From Pedobacter sp. BMA (GTDB lineage: Bacteria > Bacteroidota > Bacteroidia > Sphingobacteriales > Sphingobacteriaceae): DNA of 64,000 nucleotides. Location: positions 62,001-126,000 of the forward strand of contig NZ_LECU01000006.1 in assembly GCF_001027745.1 (NCBI RefSeq), read 5' to 3'. Within the stretch, counting starts at the first letter, position 1, and each line of letters begins with the position of its first letter. Below, one piece after another: positions 46,073-53,326 of this stretch. The position numbers and the translations under genes are program-made. The notes beneath the pieces are model-generated. The model did not search any database. It was not told the origin of the DNA and saw nothing but the letters and a program-made list of their open reading frames with translations.

Positions 46073-47626
46073 TTATCTCGGGGAATACGTTACGACCGGA
46101 ATAATCATTTCTTCCAATGAAATTCCACCATGCTGAAACGTTTCATTGTAGTAGTTGACAAACTGATTATAGTTATTGGGATATACAAAATAGCTGTCTT
46201 CCCTTGCGAAAATGTAACTGCTACTAATGTTTATTTTAGGCAACAATGCATCATGAGGGTTTTTAATTAGAAAGACATCTTTCGCATTGAAATTGAGGTT
46301 TCTTCCCTGCTTATATCTCAGGTTTGTATTCGTGGCGCGGTCGCCAATTACCTTAACCGCTTTTTTAACCCTGATGGTTCCATGGTCTGTTGTAATAATT
46401 ACTTTGATCTGCTTTTGTGAAATTTTCTTCAATAAGTCCCAGAGCGGAGAGTGTTCAAACCATGATAAGGTTAATGAACGGTAAGCAGCATCATCATTTG
46501 CCAGCTCACGTATCATTTGCATATCCGTACGTGCATGGCTAAGCATATCAACAAAATTAAAAACGATAGCATTAAAATCATTCTTCAACAGCTGATGAGT
46601 TTGTTCAACCAGTTCTTTTCCCTGTTCGAAGGTTAAGATTTTGTTGTAACTGAACTTACAATCTTTTCTTAAACTGCGTTTGATGTTATCGGCCAGAAAA
46701 GCTTCCTCATGCATGTTTTTACCTCCTTCGTCGTCGTCGTTCTGCCACAGCTGAGGGAACCGTTTTTCCATTTCCAAAGGCATCAATCCAGAGAAAATCG
46801 AATTTCGTGCGTACTGTGTTGCCGTTGGCAGAATACTCGTATACATATCTTCTTCCTCTATTCTAAAATATTCTGAAATTAAGGGGTTGATAATTTTCCA
46901 CTGATCATAACGCAGGTTATCGATAAGGATGAAAAATACCGGGGTTGTATCATTAATATGTGGGAAAGCCTTTTTCTTTAACAGTTCGTTTGAAAGCAGC
47001 GGAGCCTTATCTTTATCTTTAATCCAGTCAAGATAGTTTTCTTCAATAAATTTAGAGAACTGGGTATTTGCCTCTTGTTTTTGCATGGTTAAAATTTCAT
47101 GCATCTGTGGATCATCCAGCTTTTCGAGTTCGAGCTCCCAAAAGACGATCTTTTTATAAGTTTCAATCCACTCCTCATAATTCAGGCGATCACTAAGCGT
47201 CATTCCCAGGCGACGGAATTCCTGCTGATACGCCATTGACGTTTTTTCACTCACCAGGCGTTTGTTATCAATCAATTTCTTGATGGTTAGTAAAACCTGT
47301 TTTGGATTTACAGGCTTGATCAGATAGTCGTCGATTTTACTACCAATGGCATCCTCCATTAAATTTTCCTCTTCACTCTTTGTAATGAGTACGACAGGAA
47401 CATCAGGATTTAAATTTTTAATTGCCGATAAGGTTTCTATGCCACTCATTCCTGGCATGTTTTCATCTAAGAAGACTAAATCGAAATGAGATTTACCAAA
47501 AGCTTCGAGTGCGTCATTTCCGTTTGTGAATGTTGTTACGTGGTAACCTTTGTCATTCAATAATAATATATGTGGCTTAAGTAAGTCGATTTCGTCATCG
47601 GCCCACAATATCTTTGTTTCTTGCAT
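46073..47626 (-). CDS. porX: Type IX secretion regulator PorX
   Basis: A 517-residue protein: receiver at about 1-120 (acidic pair in WADDEID, Asp54 in VFLDENMPG, Lys104 in YLIKPVN), a helical linker, then a PglZ-type alkaline-phosphatase-like domain (TPVFFILIDNLRYDQWK near 225 and IITTDHGTIRVK near 410 with metal ligands). PorX with the PorY kinase regulates type IX secretion genes, and its phosphatase domain acts on oligonucleotides. Its presence fits the T9SS substrate and PorP/SprF genes at the left of the window. porY is not in the window. Confidence 0.94.
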   Translation of the reverse strand: MQETKILWADDEIDLLKPHILLLNDKGYHVTTFTNGNDALEAFGKSHFDLVFLDENMPGMSGIETLSAIKNLNPDVPVVLITKSEEENLMEDAIGSKIDDYLIKPVNPKQVLLTIKKLIDNKRLVSEKTSMAYQQEFRRLGMTLSDRLNYEEWIETYKKIVFWELELEKLDDPQMHEILTMQKQEANTQFSKFIEENYLDWIKDKDKAPLLSNELLKKKAFPHINDTTPVFFILIDNLRYDQWKIINPLISEYFRIEEEDMYTSILPTATQYARNSIFSGLMPLEMEKRFPQLWQNDDDEGGKNMHEEAFLADNIKRSLRKDCKFSYNKILTFEQGKELVEQTHQLLKNDFNAIVFNFVDMLSHARTDMQMIRELANDDAAYRSLTLSWFEHSPLWDLLKKISQKQIKVIITTDHGTIRVKKAVKVIGDRATNTNLRYKQGRNLNFNAKDVFLIKNPHDALLPKINISSSYIFAREDSYFVYPNNYNQFVNYYNETFQHGGISLEEMIIPVVTYSPR

Positions 47627-47697
47627 GTTTCTAATAATAGGTATGAACTCCCTTTTATTTGGGTAGTTAAATCAAACTATCAATAAAAATAGCAATT

Positions 47698-47730
47698 TTT
47701 GTACCGTATCTATCTATTTAACTATTTTTA
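47698..47730 (+). promoter_or_regulatory. Promoter ending 4 nt before the HD-protein TTG start
   Basis: TTTG (47698-47701), a 21-nt spacer and TATTTTTA (47723-47730, 7 of 8) are followed by ACGA and the TTG start at 47735. This spacing predicts a transcript that starts at or next to the start codon. Confidence 0.45.
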
Positions 47731-47734
47731 ACGA

Positions 47735-48958
47735 TTGAATAAGAAGAAAATAATAAATGATCCCGTTTACGGTTTCATTAACATTCCATCAGCGTTAGTT
47801 TACGATGTTATTTCACATCCATACTTTCAGCGTTTACGTTACATTAAACAGCTTGGAATGACCCATCTGGTATATCCAGGCGCTTTACATACCAGGTTTC
47901 ACCATGCATTGGGTGCCATGCACCTGATGAGTTTAGCCATTGAGGTATTAAGGAGTAAAGGGCATTTGATTACAGCGGGTGAGGAAGAAGCCGCTACACT
48001 GGCTATTTTACTGCACGATATTGGCCACGGTCCATTTTCTCATGCATTGGAACACTCCCTGGTTACCGGAATCAGGCATGAAGACATATCATTAAAACTG
48101 ATGCATGATTTAAATGTGCATTTTGAAGGAAAGTTAACGCATGCCATTGAAGTTTTCAATGGTACTTATCCTAAGAAATTCCTTCATCAGTTGATTTCAG
48201 GCCAGTTGGATCTGGACCGGATGGACTACCTGAACCGCGACAGCTTTTTTACCGGTGTTAGTGAAGGGGTTATCAGCTTTGACCGGATTATCAAAATGTT
48301 TAATGTTGACGATGACAACTTAGTCATCGATGAAAAAGGTATATATTCGATTGAAAAGTTTCTGATTGCCAGACGTTTAATGTACTGGCAGGTTTACCTT
48401 CACAAAACGGTTATTTCCGGTGAAATGATTCTGGTAAAATTATTAGAGCGTGCAAAGGAACTGACCGGGCATGGAGAAAATTTATTTGCGTCCCCATCTT
48501 TAAGCTATTTTCTGAAAAATGATATCAACCAGGATAACTTTTTTTTAAACCACCAGAACCTGGAGCATTTTACTAATCTTGATGATCAGGACATTTATGC
48601 GGCCGTGAAAGTATGGGTAACTCATCCCGATAAGATACTTGCAAAACTTTGCCAGATGCTAACATCGCGAAATCTATACAAGGTAGAAATGGGTAACGAG
48701 ATGGCAAGTAAAGACCGTGTTGATTTTTTAAAGGATGCCGCCATTAATATACTAGAAATTAAAGCCGAGGAAGCCCGGTATTTCGTTTTTACTAATGCGA
48801 TACAAAACAGGGCATATAATGCGGGTGTGGGAAACATTAAGATTCTGATGAAAAATAATGACATCGTTGACATAGCAAAGGCCTCGGATTTATCGAACCT
48901 TGAATCGCTACAGAAAACGGTTGAGAAGTACATTCTGTGCTACCCAAGGGGTATTTAA
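47735..48958 (+). CDS. HD-domain phosphohydrolase (dGTPase/SAMHD1-like)
   Basis: A 407-residue metal-dependent phosphohydrolase. The HD motifs are RFHHALGAMHLM (first His), LLHDIGHGPFSHALEHS (His-Asp pair) and LDLDRMDYLNRD (distal Asp), as in the dGTPase/SAMHD1 group. It may hydrolyse dNTPs or other nucleotides. The only start is TTG at 47735, since a TAA precedes it in frame and the protein matches the family from NDPVYGFI on. It is divergent from porX, with 108 bp between. Confidence 0.93.
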   Translation: MNKKKIINDPVYGFINIPSALVYDVISHPYFQRLRYIKQLGMTHLVYPGALHTRFHHALGAMHLMSLAIEVLRSKGHLITAGEEEAATLAILLHDIGHGPFSHALEHSLVTGIRHEDISLKLMHDLNVHFEGKLTHAIEVFNGTYPKKFLHQLISGQLDLDRMDYLNRDSFFTGVSEGVISFDRIIKMFNVDDDNLVIDEKGIYSIEKFLIARRLMYWQVYLHKTVISGEMILVKLLERAKELTGHGENLFASPSLSYFLKNDINQDNFFLNHQNLEHFTNLDDQDIYAAVKVWVTHPDKILAKLCQMLTSRNLYKVEMGNEMASKDRVDFLKDAAINILEIKAEEARYFVFTNAIQNRAYNAGVGNIKILMKNNDIVDIAKASDLSNLESLQKTVEKYILCYPRGI

Positions 48959-49045
48959 ACAATTTTAACAAAATATTTGACTTCTACTGCCGTTTTAAGT
49001 CTTACTATTGTGTAAAATATACAAGGCTTAACCTTCGCAGGTTTT

Positions 49046-49076
49046 TTTGTTCATATCAATTTAACATATACCTTTG
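49046..49076 (+). promoter_or_regulatory. Canonical promoter of the lpx operon, directly before the lpxD ATG
   Basis: TTTG (49046-49049), a 19-nt spacer and TACCTTTG (49069-49076) match the Bacteroidota consensus fully. The lpxD ATG begins at 49081, only 4 nt after the -7 box, so the transcript should be leaderless or carry one or two leader bases. Confidence 0.75.
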
Positions 49077-49080
49077 TACG

Positions 49081-50157
49081 ATGCAATTTACTGCAAAGCA
49101 GATAAGCGAGTTTTTAGATGGTTCCATTGATGGCAACCCTGATGTCGCCGTTACCGAACTTTCTAAAATAGAAGATGGAAAAGAAGGTTCTTTGTCTTTT
49201 CTTTCCAATCCTAAATACGAGAATTTTTTATATTCCACTCGGGCATCTGTTGTAATTGTATCAAAAGACTTCGCTCCTGCCCAATCTTACACGAGCACGC
49301 TGATTCGTGTTGACAACCCTTACAGCTCTTTTACGATATTGCTTGATAAGTATAATGAGGCGATGAACGCACAGTCGGCACAATCAGGTATTGATAAGCT
49401 TGCTTTCGTTCACCCAAGTGCGAAGATTGGCAAGAATGTATTTATAGATGCTTTTGCCTATGTAGCTGAAGGTGTAATTATTGGGGATGGATGCCGGCTT
49501 AACGCACAGACCTTTGTTGGTGCAAACTCGAAGGTTGGGGACAACAGCACCTTTTTTCCAGGCGTTAAAGTATACCATAACTCGATCATTGGAAGCCGGG
49601 TAACCGTACATTCGAATACTGTAATTGGTAGTGATGGTTTTGGCTTCGCTCCCCAGAAAGACGGAACATACAATAAGATCCCTCAAATTGGCAACGTCAT
49701 TATAGAGGACGATGTTGAGATTGGAGCCAATACAACTGTTGACCGTGCCACAATGGGCTCTACGATTGTAAAAAAAGGGGCAAAAATTGATAATCTTATC
49801 CAAATTGCACACAATGTGGAGATTGGTGAGAATACAGTTCTTGCTGCTCAATCGGGTATATCAGGCAGTACTAAAATCGGCCCGAACAGTGTTGTTGGCG
49901 GCCAGGTGGGCATTGCAGGCCACTTAACGCTGGCGAAAGGAACGCAAATTGGTGCACAGGCGGGGATAAATTTTAACATTACCGAAGAAGACAAGCAGTG
50001 GCATGGTAGTCCAGCCCAACCGTTGCGCAACTGGATGCGTGCATCTGTTATCTTCAAGCATTTACCTGCTATTGAAAAAAGAATAAATACGCTCGAAGAA
50101 GAATTGAAAAAGCTAACTGCTGAACTGGAAAAGAACACATTACATAATGAACGTTAG
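49081..50157 (+). CDS. lpxD: UDP-3-O-acylglucosamine N-acyltransferase LpxD
   Basis: A 358-residue acyltransferase. The N-terminal uridine-binding domain (MQFTAKQISEFLDG to about 100, with SFLSNPKYENFLY) precedes a left-handed beta helix of hexapeptide repeats (about 100-310, for example IGKNVFIDAFAYVAEGVIIG) and a C-terminal helix. IQIAHNVEIGENT contains the catalytic His. It adds the second hydroxyacyl chain in lipid A synthesis. The start at 49081 matches LpxD N-termini; a frame from 48937 would add 48 residues overlapping the HD gene. It overlaps lpxC by 11 nt. Confidence 0.97.
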   Translation: MQFTAKQISEFLDGSIDGNPDVAVTELSKIEDGKEGSLSFLSNPKYENFLYSTRASVVIVSKDFAPAQSYTSTLIRVDNPYSSFTILLDKYNEAMNAQSAQSGIDKLAFVHPSAKIGKNVFIDAFAYVAEGVIIGDGCRLNAQTFVGANSKVGDNSTFFPGVKVYHNSIIGSRVTVHSNTVIGSDGFGFAPQKDGTYNKIPQIGNVIIEDDVEIGANTTVDRATMGSTIVKKGAKIDNLIQIAHNVEIGENTVLAAQSGISGSTKIGPNSVVGGQVGIAGHLTLAKGTQIGAQAGINFNITEEDKQWHGSPAQPLRNWMRASVIFKHLPAIEKRINTLEEELKKLTAELEKNTLHNER

Positions 50158-51559
50158 ACAAAAAACGATTAAAAAAGAGATATCAGCATCGGGTGTTGGT
50201 TTACACACCGGAGCTAATGTTACCCTTACCTTTTGCCCTGCACCAGAAAACCATGGTTTTAAATTTCAACGTGTTGATTTAGACGGACATCCAATTATTG
50301 ATGCTGATGCGGATAACGTAACTGACACATCAAGAGGGACTACCATTACACAAAACGGAGCGAGTGTAAGTACCGTGGAGCATGTGATGGCTTCGTTAGT
50401 TGGTATGGATCTGGACAATGTTTTGATCAAACTTGACGGACCTGAAACGCCAATTATGGATGGCAGTTCGATTCAGTTTATTGATTTACTGGAAGAAGTT
50501 GGTTCGATTGAACAAAATGCGGATCGTGAATATTTTACGATCCCACATAACATTACGTATACGGAGGCCGACAGAAAGGTAGAGATTGTGGCGATGCCAT
50601 TAGATGACTACCGTTTTACGTGCATGATTGATTACAACTCACCTGTACTTGGGAGCCAGCATGCGGGCATTAATACCATTGCTGAGTTTAAAAAAGAGAT
50701 TGCTTCATGCCGTACTTTTTGCTTTCTACACGAACTGGAGTATCAATTACAGCATAACCTGATTAAAGGCGGTGATTTAAACAATGCCATTGTTATTGTT
50801 GATAAAGAGGTAACGAAGGCTGAACTGAGTCATTTGGCCAAACTATTTAACCGTGCAGATATTGACGTTGCCCCTCAGGGAATTTTAAACAATATGGAGC
50901 TGCGTTACCAGAATGAGCCTGCAAGACATAAATTGCTGGATATGATTGGCGATCTGGCGCTTGTTGGAATGCATCTGAAAGGACACATTATGGCTGCGCG
51001 TCCGGGTCATGCAGCGAATGTTGCCTTTGCAAAGAAAATAAAAGCTGCTATCAAAAAAGAAAAGAACAAAAAAATACAGAAGGTTTACGATCCAAGTGCC
51101 AAACCACTTTTCGACGTGGTGAAGATCATGGAAATATTACCTCACCGTCAGCCATTTCTATTTGTTGACAAGATCCTTGAATTATCAAAAAACCATGTTG
51201 TGGGCGTTAAAAACGTTACCATGAACGAGGAATTTTTCAAGGGGCATTTTCCTGGGGCACCTGTTTTCCCAGGAGTAATTCAAATTGAGGCTATGGCTCA
51301 GGTAGGTGGGATTTTAGTTTTATGCACTGTTCCGGATCCTGAAAACTACCTTACTTATTTCTTAAAAATAGATAATGTGCGATTCCGGGCGCAGGTGTTA
51401 CCAGGTGACACGATTGTTTTCCGTTGCGACTTACTTGAACCGATCAGGAGGGGTATTGCCCAAATGAAAGGCGTGGGTATGGTTGGTGAAAAAATCGTAG
51501 TAGAAGCCGAAATGATGGCTCAAATTTCAAAAGTTAAACAAGCAGAACCAGCCCAATAA
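50147..51559 (+). CDS. lpxC/fabZ: Bifunctional LpxC-FabZ (UDP-3-O-acyl-GlcNAc deacetylase / hydroxyacyl-ACP dehydratase)
   Basis: A 470-residue fusion. The LpxC part (about 1-305) has GVGLHTGANVTL, zinc His in STVEHVMASL and in HKLLDMIGDLAL, and the active loop with GPETPIMDGSS. After a Lys-rich linker (IKKEKNKKIQ) the FabZ part (about 320-470) has LPHRQPFLFVDKI and FKGHFPGAPVFPGVIQ, with catalytic His and Glu. LpxC is the committed step of lipid A synthesis; FabZ works in fatty acid elongation. The fusion is characteristic of Bacteroidota. It overlaps lpxA by one base. Confidence 0.98.
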   Translation: MNVRQKTIKKEISASGVGLHTGANVTLTFCPAPENHGFKFQRVDLDGHPIIDADADNVTDTSRGTTITQNGASVSTVEHVMASLVGMDLDNVLIKLDGPETPIMDGSSIQFIDLLEEVGSIEQNADREYFTIPHNITYTEADRKVEIVAMPLDDYRFTCMIDYNSPVLGSQHAGINTIAEFKKEIASCRTFCFLHELEYQLQHNLIKGGDLNNAIVIVDKEVTKAELSHLAKLFNRADIDVAPQGILNNMELRYQNEPARHKLLDMIGDLALVGMHLKGHIMAARPGHAANVAFAKKIKAAIKKEKNKKIQKVYDPSAKPLFDVVKIMEILPHRQPFLFVDKILELSKNHVVGVKNVTMNEEFFKGHFPGAPVFPGVIQIEAMAQVGGILVLCTVPDPENYLTYFLKIDNVRFRAQVLPGDTIVFRCDLLEPIRRGIAQMKGVGMVGEKIVVEAEMMAQISKVKQAEPAQ

Positions 51560-52344
51560 TGATACAACCATTAGCATATATACATCCACAGGCAAAAATA
51601 GCCGAAAACGTAGTTATTGAACCTTTTGTAGTGATACATAAAGACGTTGTAATTGGCGAAGGTACCTGGATTGGCTCGAATGTTACCATTATGGATGGTG
51701 CACGCATTGGTAAAAACTGCCGTATCTTCCCCGGAGCTGTGATCTCAGGTGAACCTCAGGATTTGAAATTTGCCGGCGAGGTAACTACTGCAGAAATTGG
51801 CGATAATACTACTATACGTGAGTGTGTAACCATAAACCGCGGGACGAAGGATAAATGGAAAACTGTTATTGGCAGTAACTGTTTAATTCAAGCCTATTCT
51901 CATATTGCCCACGATTGTGAAGTTGGTAATAACTGTATATTCTCAAACAGCACCACGCTCGCCGGACACATCACTATTGGCAACAATGTTGTACTTGCCG
52001 GTTTGGTTGCGATACATCAATTTGTAAAGGTTGGTTCATATGCTTTCGTAACCGGAGGTTCATTAGTACGTAAAGATGTTCCTCCTTATGTTAAAGCGGC
52101 GCGTGAACCTCTTTCATATGCAGGGATCAATTCTGTCGGTTTACGCAGGAGAGGTTTTACGAATGAGCAAATTGACGAGATTCAGGAAATTTATCGCGTT
52201 TTATTTGTGAAACACAATAACGTAACGAAGGCACTGGATATGATAGAGGCTGAATTTAAACCGACTGAAATTCGTGATGAGATCGTTGATTTTATCCGAA
52301 ATTCGAACAGAGGGGTAATGAAGGGCTTCGGAATGGGAAGTTAA
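51559..52344 (+). CDS. lpxA: Acyl-ACP--UDP-GlcNAc O-acyltransferase LpxA
   Basis: A 261-residue left-handed beta-helix protein. It has hexapeptide repeats from the start (YIHPQAKIAENVVIEPF), ISGEPQDLKFAGE, the catalytic His region AYSHIAHDCEVGN, AIHQFVKVG and a C-terminal helical part with SVGLRRRGFTNEQIDEI. It carries out the first step of lipid A synthesis. Its start ATG shares a base with the lpxC/fabZ stop (TAATG). Confidence 0.98.
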   Translation: MIQPLAYIHPQAKIAENVVIEPFVVIHKDVVIGEGTWIGSNVTIMDGARIGKNCRIFPGAVISGEPQDLKFAGEVTTAEIGDNTTIRECVTINRGTKDKWKTVIGSNCLIQAYSHIAHDCEVGNNCIFSNSTTLAGHITIGNNVVLAGLVAIHQFVKVGSYAFVTGGSLVRKDVPPYVKAAREPLSYAGINSVGLRRRGFTNEQIDEIQEIYRVLFVKHNNVTKALDMIEAEFKPTEIRDEIVDFIRNSNRGVMKGFGMGS

Positions 52345-52363
52345 CTGAGGCAGCTACTTAACA

Positions 52364-52978
52364 ATGAAAATAGCTTTAAACAATGTGGGCCGGAGATTCA
52401 ATAAAGAGTGGATTTTCAGGTCATTAACCACAACGTTTAATTCTGGAAGCAGCTACGCAATCCTGGGCCCAAACGGCTCAGGAAAATCGACTTTATTAAG
52501 TATTTTAACCGGAAGCCTGGTTCCTTCAGAGGGAGCTATACTATTTTCTGATGGCAAAGATTTGCCGGTAGAGGTGGTATATCAGTATATTAGTTTAGCG
52601 GCTCCGTATCTCGAGCTTGTTGAGACCTTTACACTTAGGGAGATTATTGATTTTCACTTTAAATTTAAGGCCTTTGCGGATGGCGTTGATTCAAAATCGC
52701 TTGTTTCCATTTTAGGATTGGAAAAGGCGGCTAATAAACAAATCAAATACTTCTCATCTGGGATGAAACAAAGAACCAAACTTGCTTTGGCCTGCTGCTC
52801 TGATTCTCCTATATTGTTTCTGGATGAGCCAACAAGTAATTTAGATGTACAGGGTATTAACTGGTATCGTGAACTGATAGAGCAATTCACAAAAGACCGA
52901 CTAACCATCATTGGTTCGAATCAAATTCTGGAATACGATTTCTGTGACATCCAGCTACAAATATCTGACTATAAGTAA
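52364..52978 (+). CDS. ABC transporter ATP-binding protein
   Basis: A 204-residue ATPase with Walker A LGPNGSGKSTLLS, signature FSSGMKQRTKLALA (SSGM in place of LSGGQ) and Walker B ILFLDEPTSNLD. It is short and has no membrane domain, and no permease gene is adjacent. It is 19 nt after lpxA and so probably in the lpx operon. Linkage to lipid A suggests a role in lipid or heme-exporter-like (CcmA-type) transport, but the sequence alone does not decide. Confidence 0.9.
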   Translation: MKIALNNVGRRFNKEWIFRSLTTTFNSGSSYAILGPNGSGKSTLLSILTGSLVPSEGAILFSDGKDLPVEVVYQYISLAAPYLELVETFTLREIIDFHFKFKAFADGVDSKSLVSILGLEKAANKQIKYFSSGMKQRTKLALACCSDSPILFLDEPTSNLDVQGINWYRELIEQFTKDRLTIIGSNQILEYDFCDIQLQISDYK

Positions 52979-53079
52979 ATTGTTAAGTATTAAAGATGTC
53001 TACACAGACTTACATTTGTCATCCATTTGTATTATAAAAATATTTTATTAAAAACATTTCGGAATTAACAAATTCTTCT

Positions 53080-53087
53080 TACCTTTG
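53080..53087 (+). promoter_or_regulatory. -7 box TACCTTTG of an orphan transcript
   Basis: TACCTTTG matches the Bacteroidota -7 consensus exactly, with TTTC 19 nt upstream (53057-53060) as a near -33 box. No plus-strand gene follows before the hairpin at 53225-53252. Confidence 0.65.
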
Positions 53088-53091
53088 CACC

Positions 53092-53258
53092 ACCAAAACG
53101 AGAAACAAATATTAATTATTTCATCGTTTAGAGAAGACAATTTTTTCCATTAATCCGGAATTGAATATATAGCTGTAAAAGGCAAAAGATTTTTTCATAG
53201 TTTAGTTTGAGGTTTAGGTTGATTATGCCTTTGGAGTGGTTCCCAAAGGCATTTCTTT
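53092..53258 (+). ncRNA. Putative small non-coding RNA
   Basis: A unit of about 165 nt bounded by a consensus promoter (53057-53087) and a terminator-like hairpin (53225-53258), in a 348-bp gap with no coding frame of note. An internal AAAAGGCA (53177-53185 region) can also pair with TGCCTTT in the left arm of the terminator stem, giving an alternative fold. I cannot match it to tmRNA, RNase P RNA, SRP RNA or a tRNA. A 6S-type RNA is possible; the ends are inferred. Confidence 0.5.
53225..53258 (+). terminator. Terminator of the putative small RNA
   Basis: ATGCCTTTGG (53225-53234) and CCAAAGGCAT (53243-53252) form a 10-bp perfect stem with an 8-nt loop, followed by TTCTTTTG. Confidence 0.75.
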
Positions 53259-53285
53259 TGCGCTCAACTTTATTTACCGCATTTT

Positions 53286-53325
53286 AAAATAGCCCTGCTG
53301 ATGGTGATCAGCAGGGCTATTTTTT
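53286..53325. terminator. Strong bidirectional terminator
   Basis: AAAATAGCCCTGCTGAT (53286-53302) and ATCAGCAGGGCTATTTT (53307-53323) form a 17-bp perfect stem with a 4-nt loop and a T-run on the plus strand; on the minus strand TTTT also follows the GC core. It ends the S9 peptidase gene (stop at 53327) and insulates the upstream unit. Confidence 0.9.
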
Positions 53326-53326
53326 G

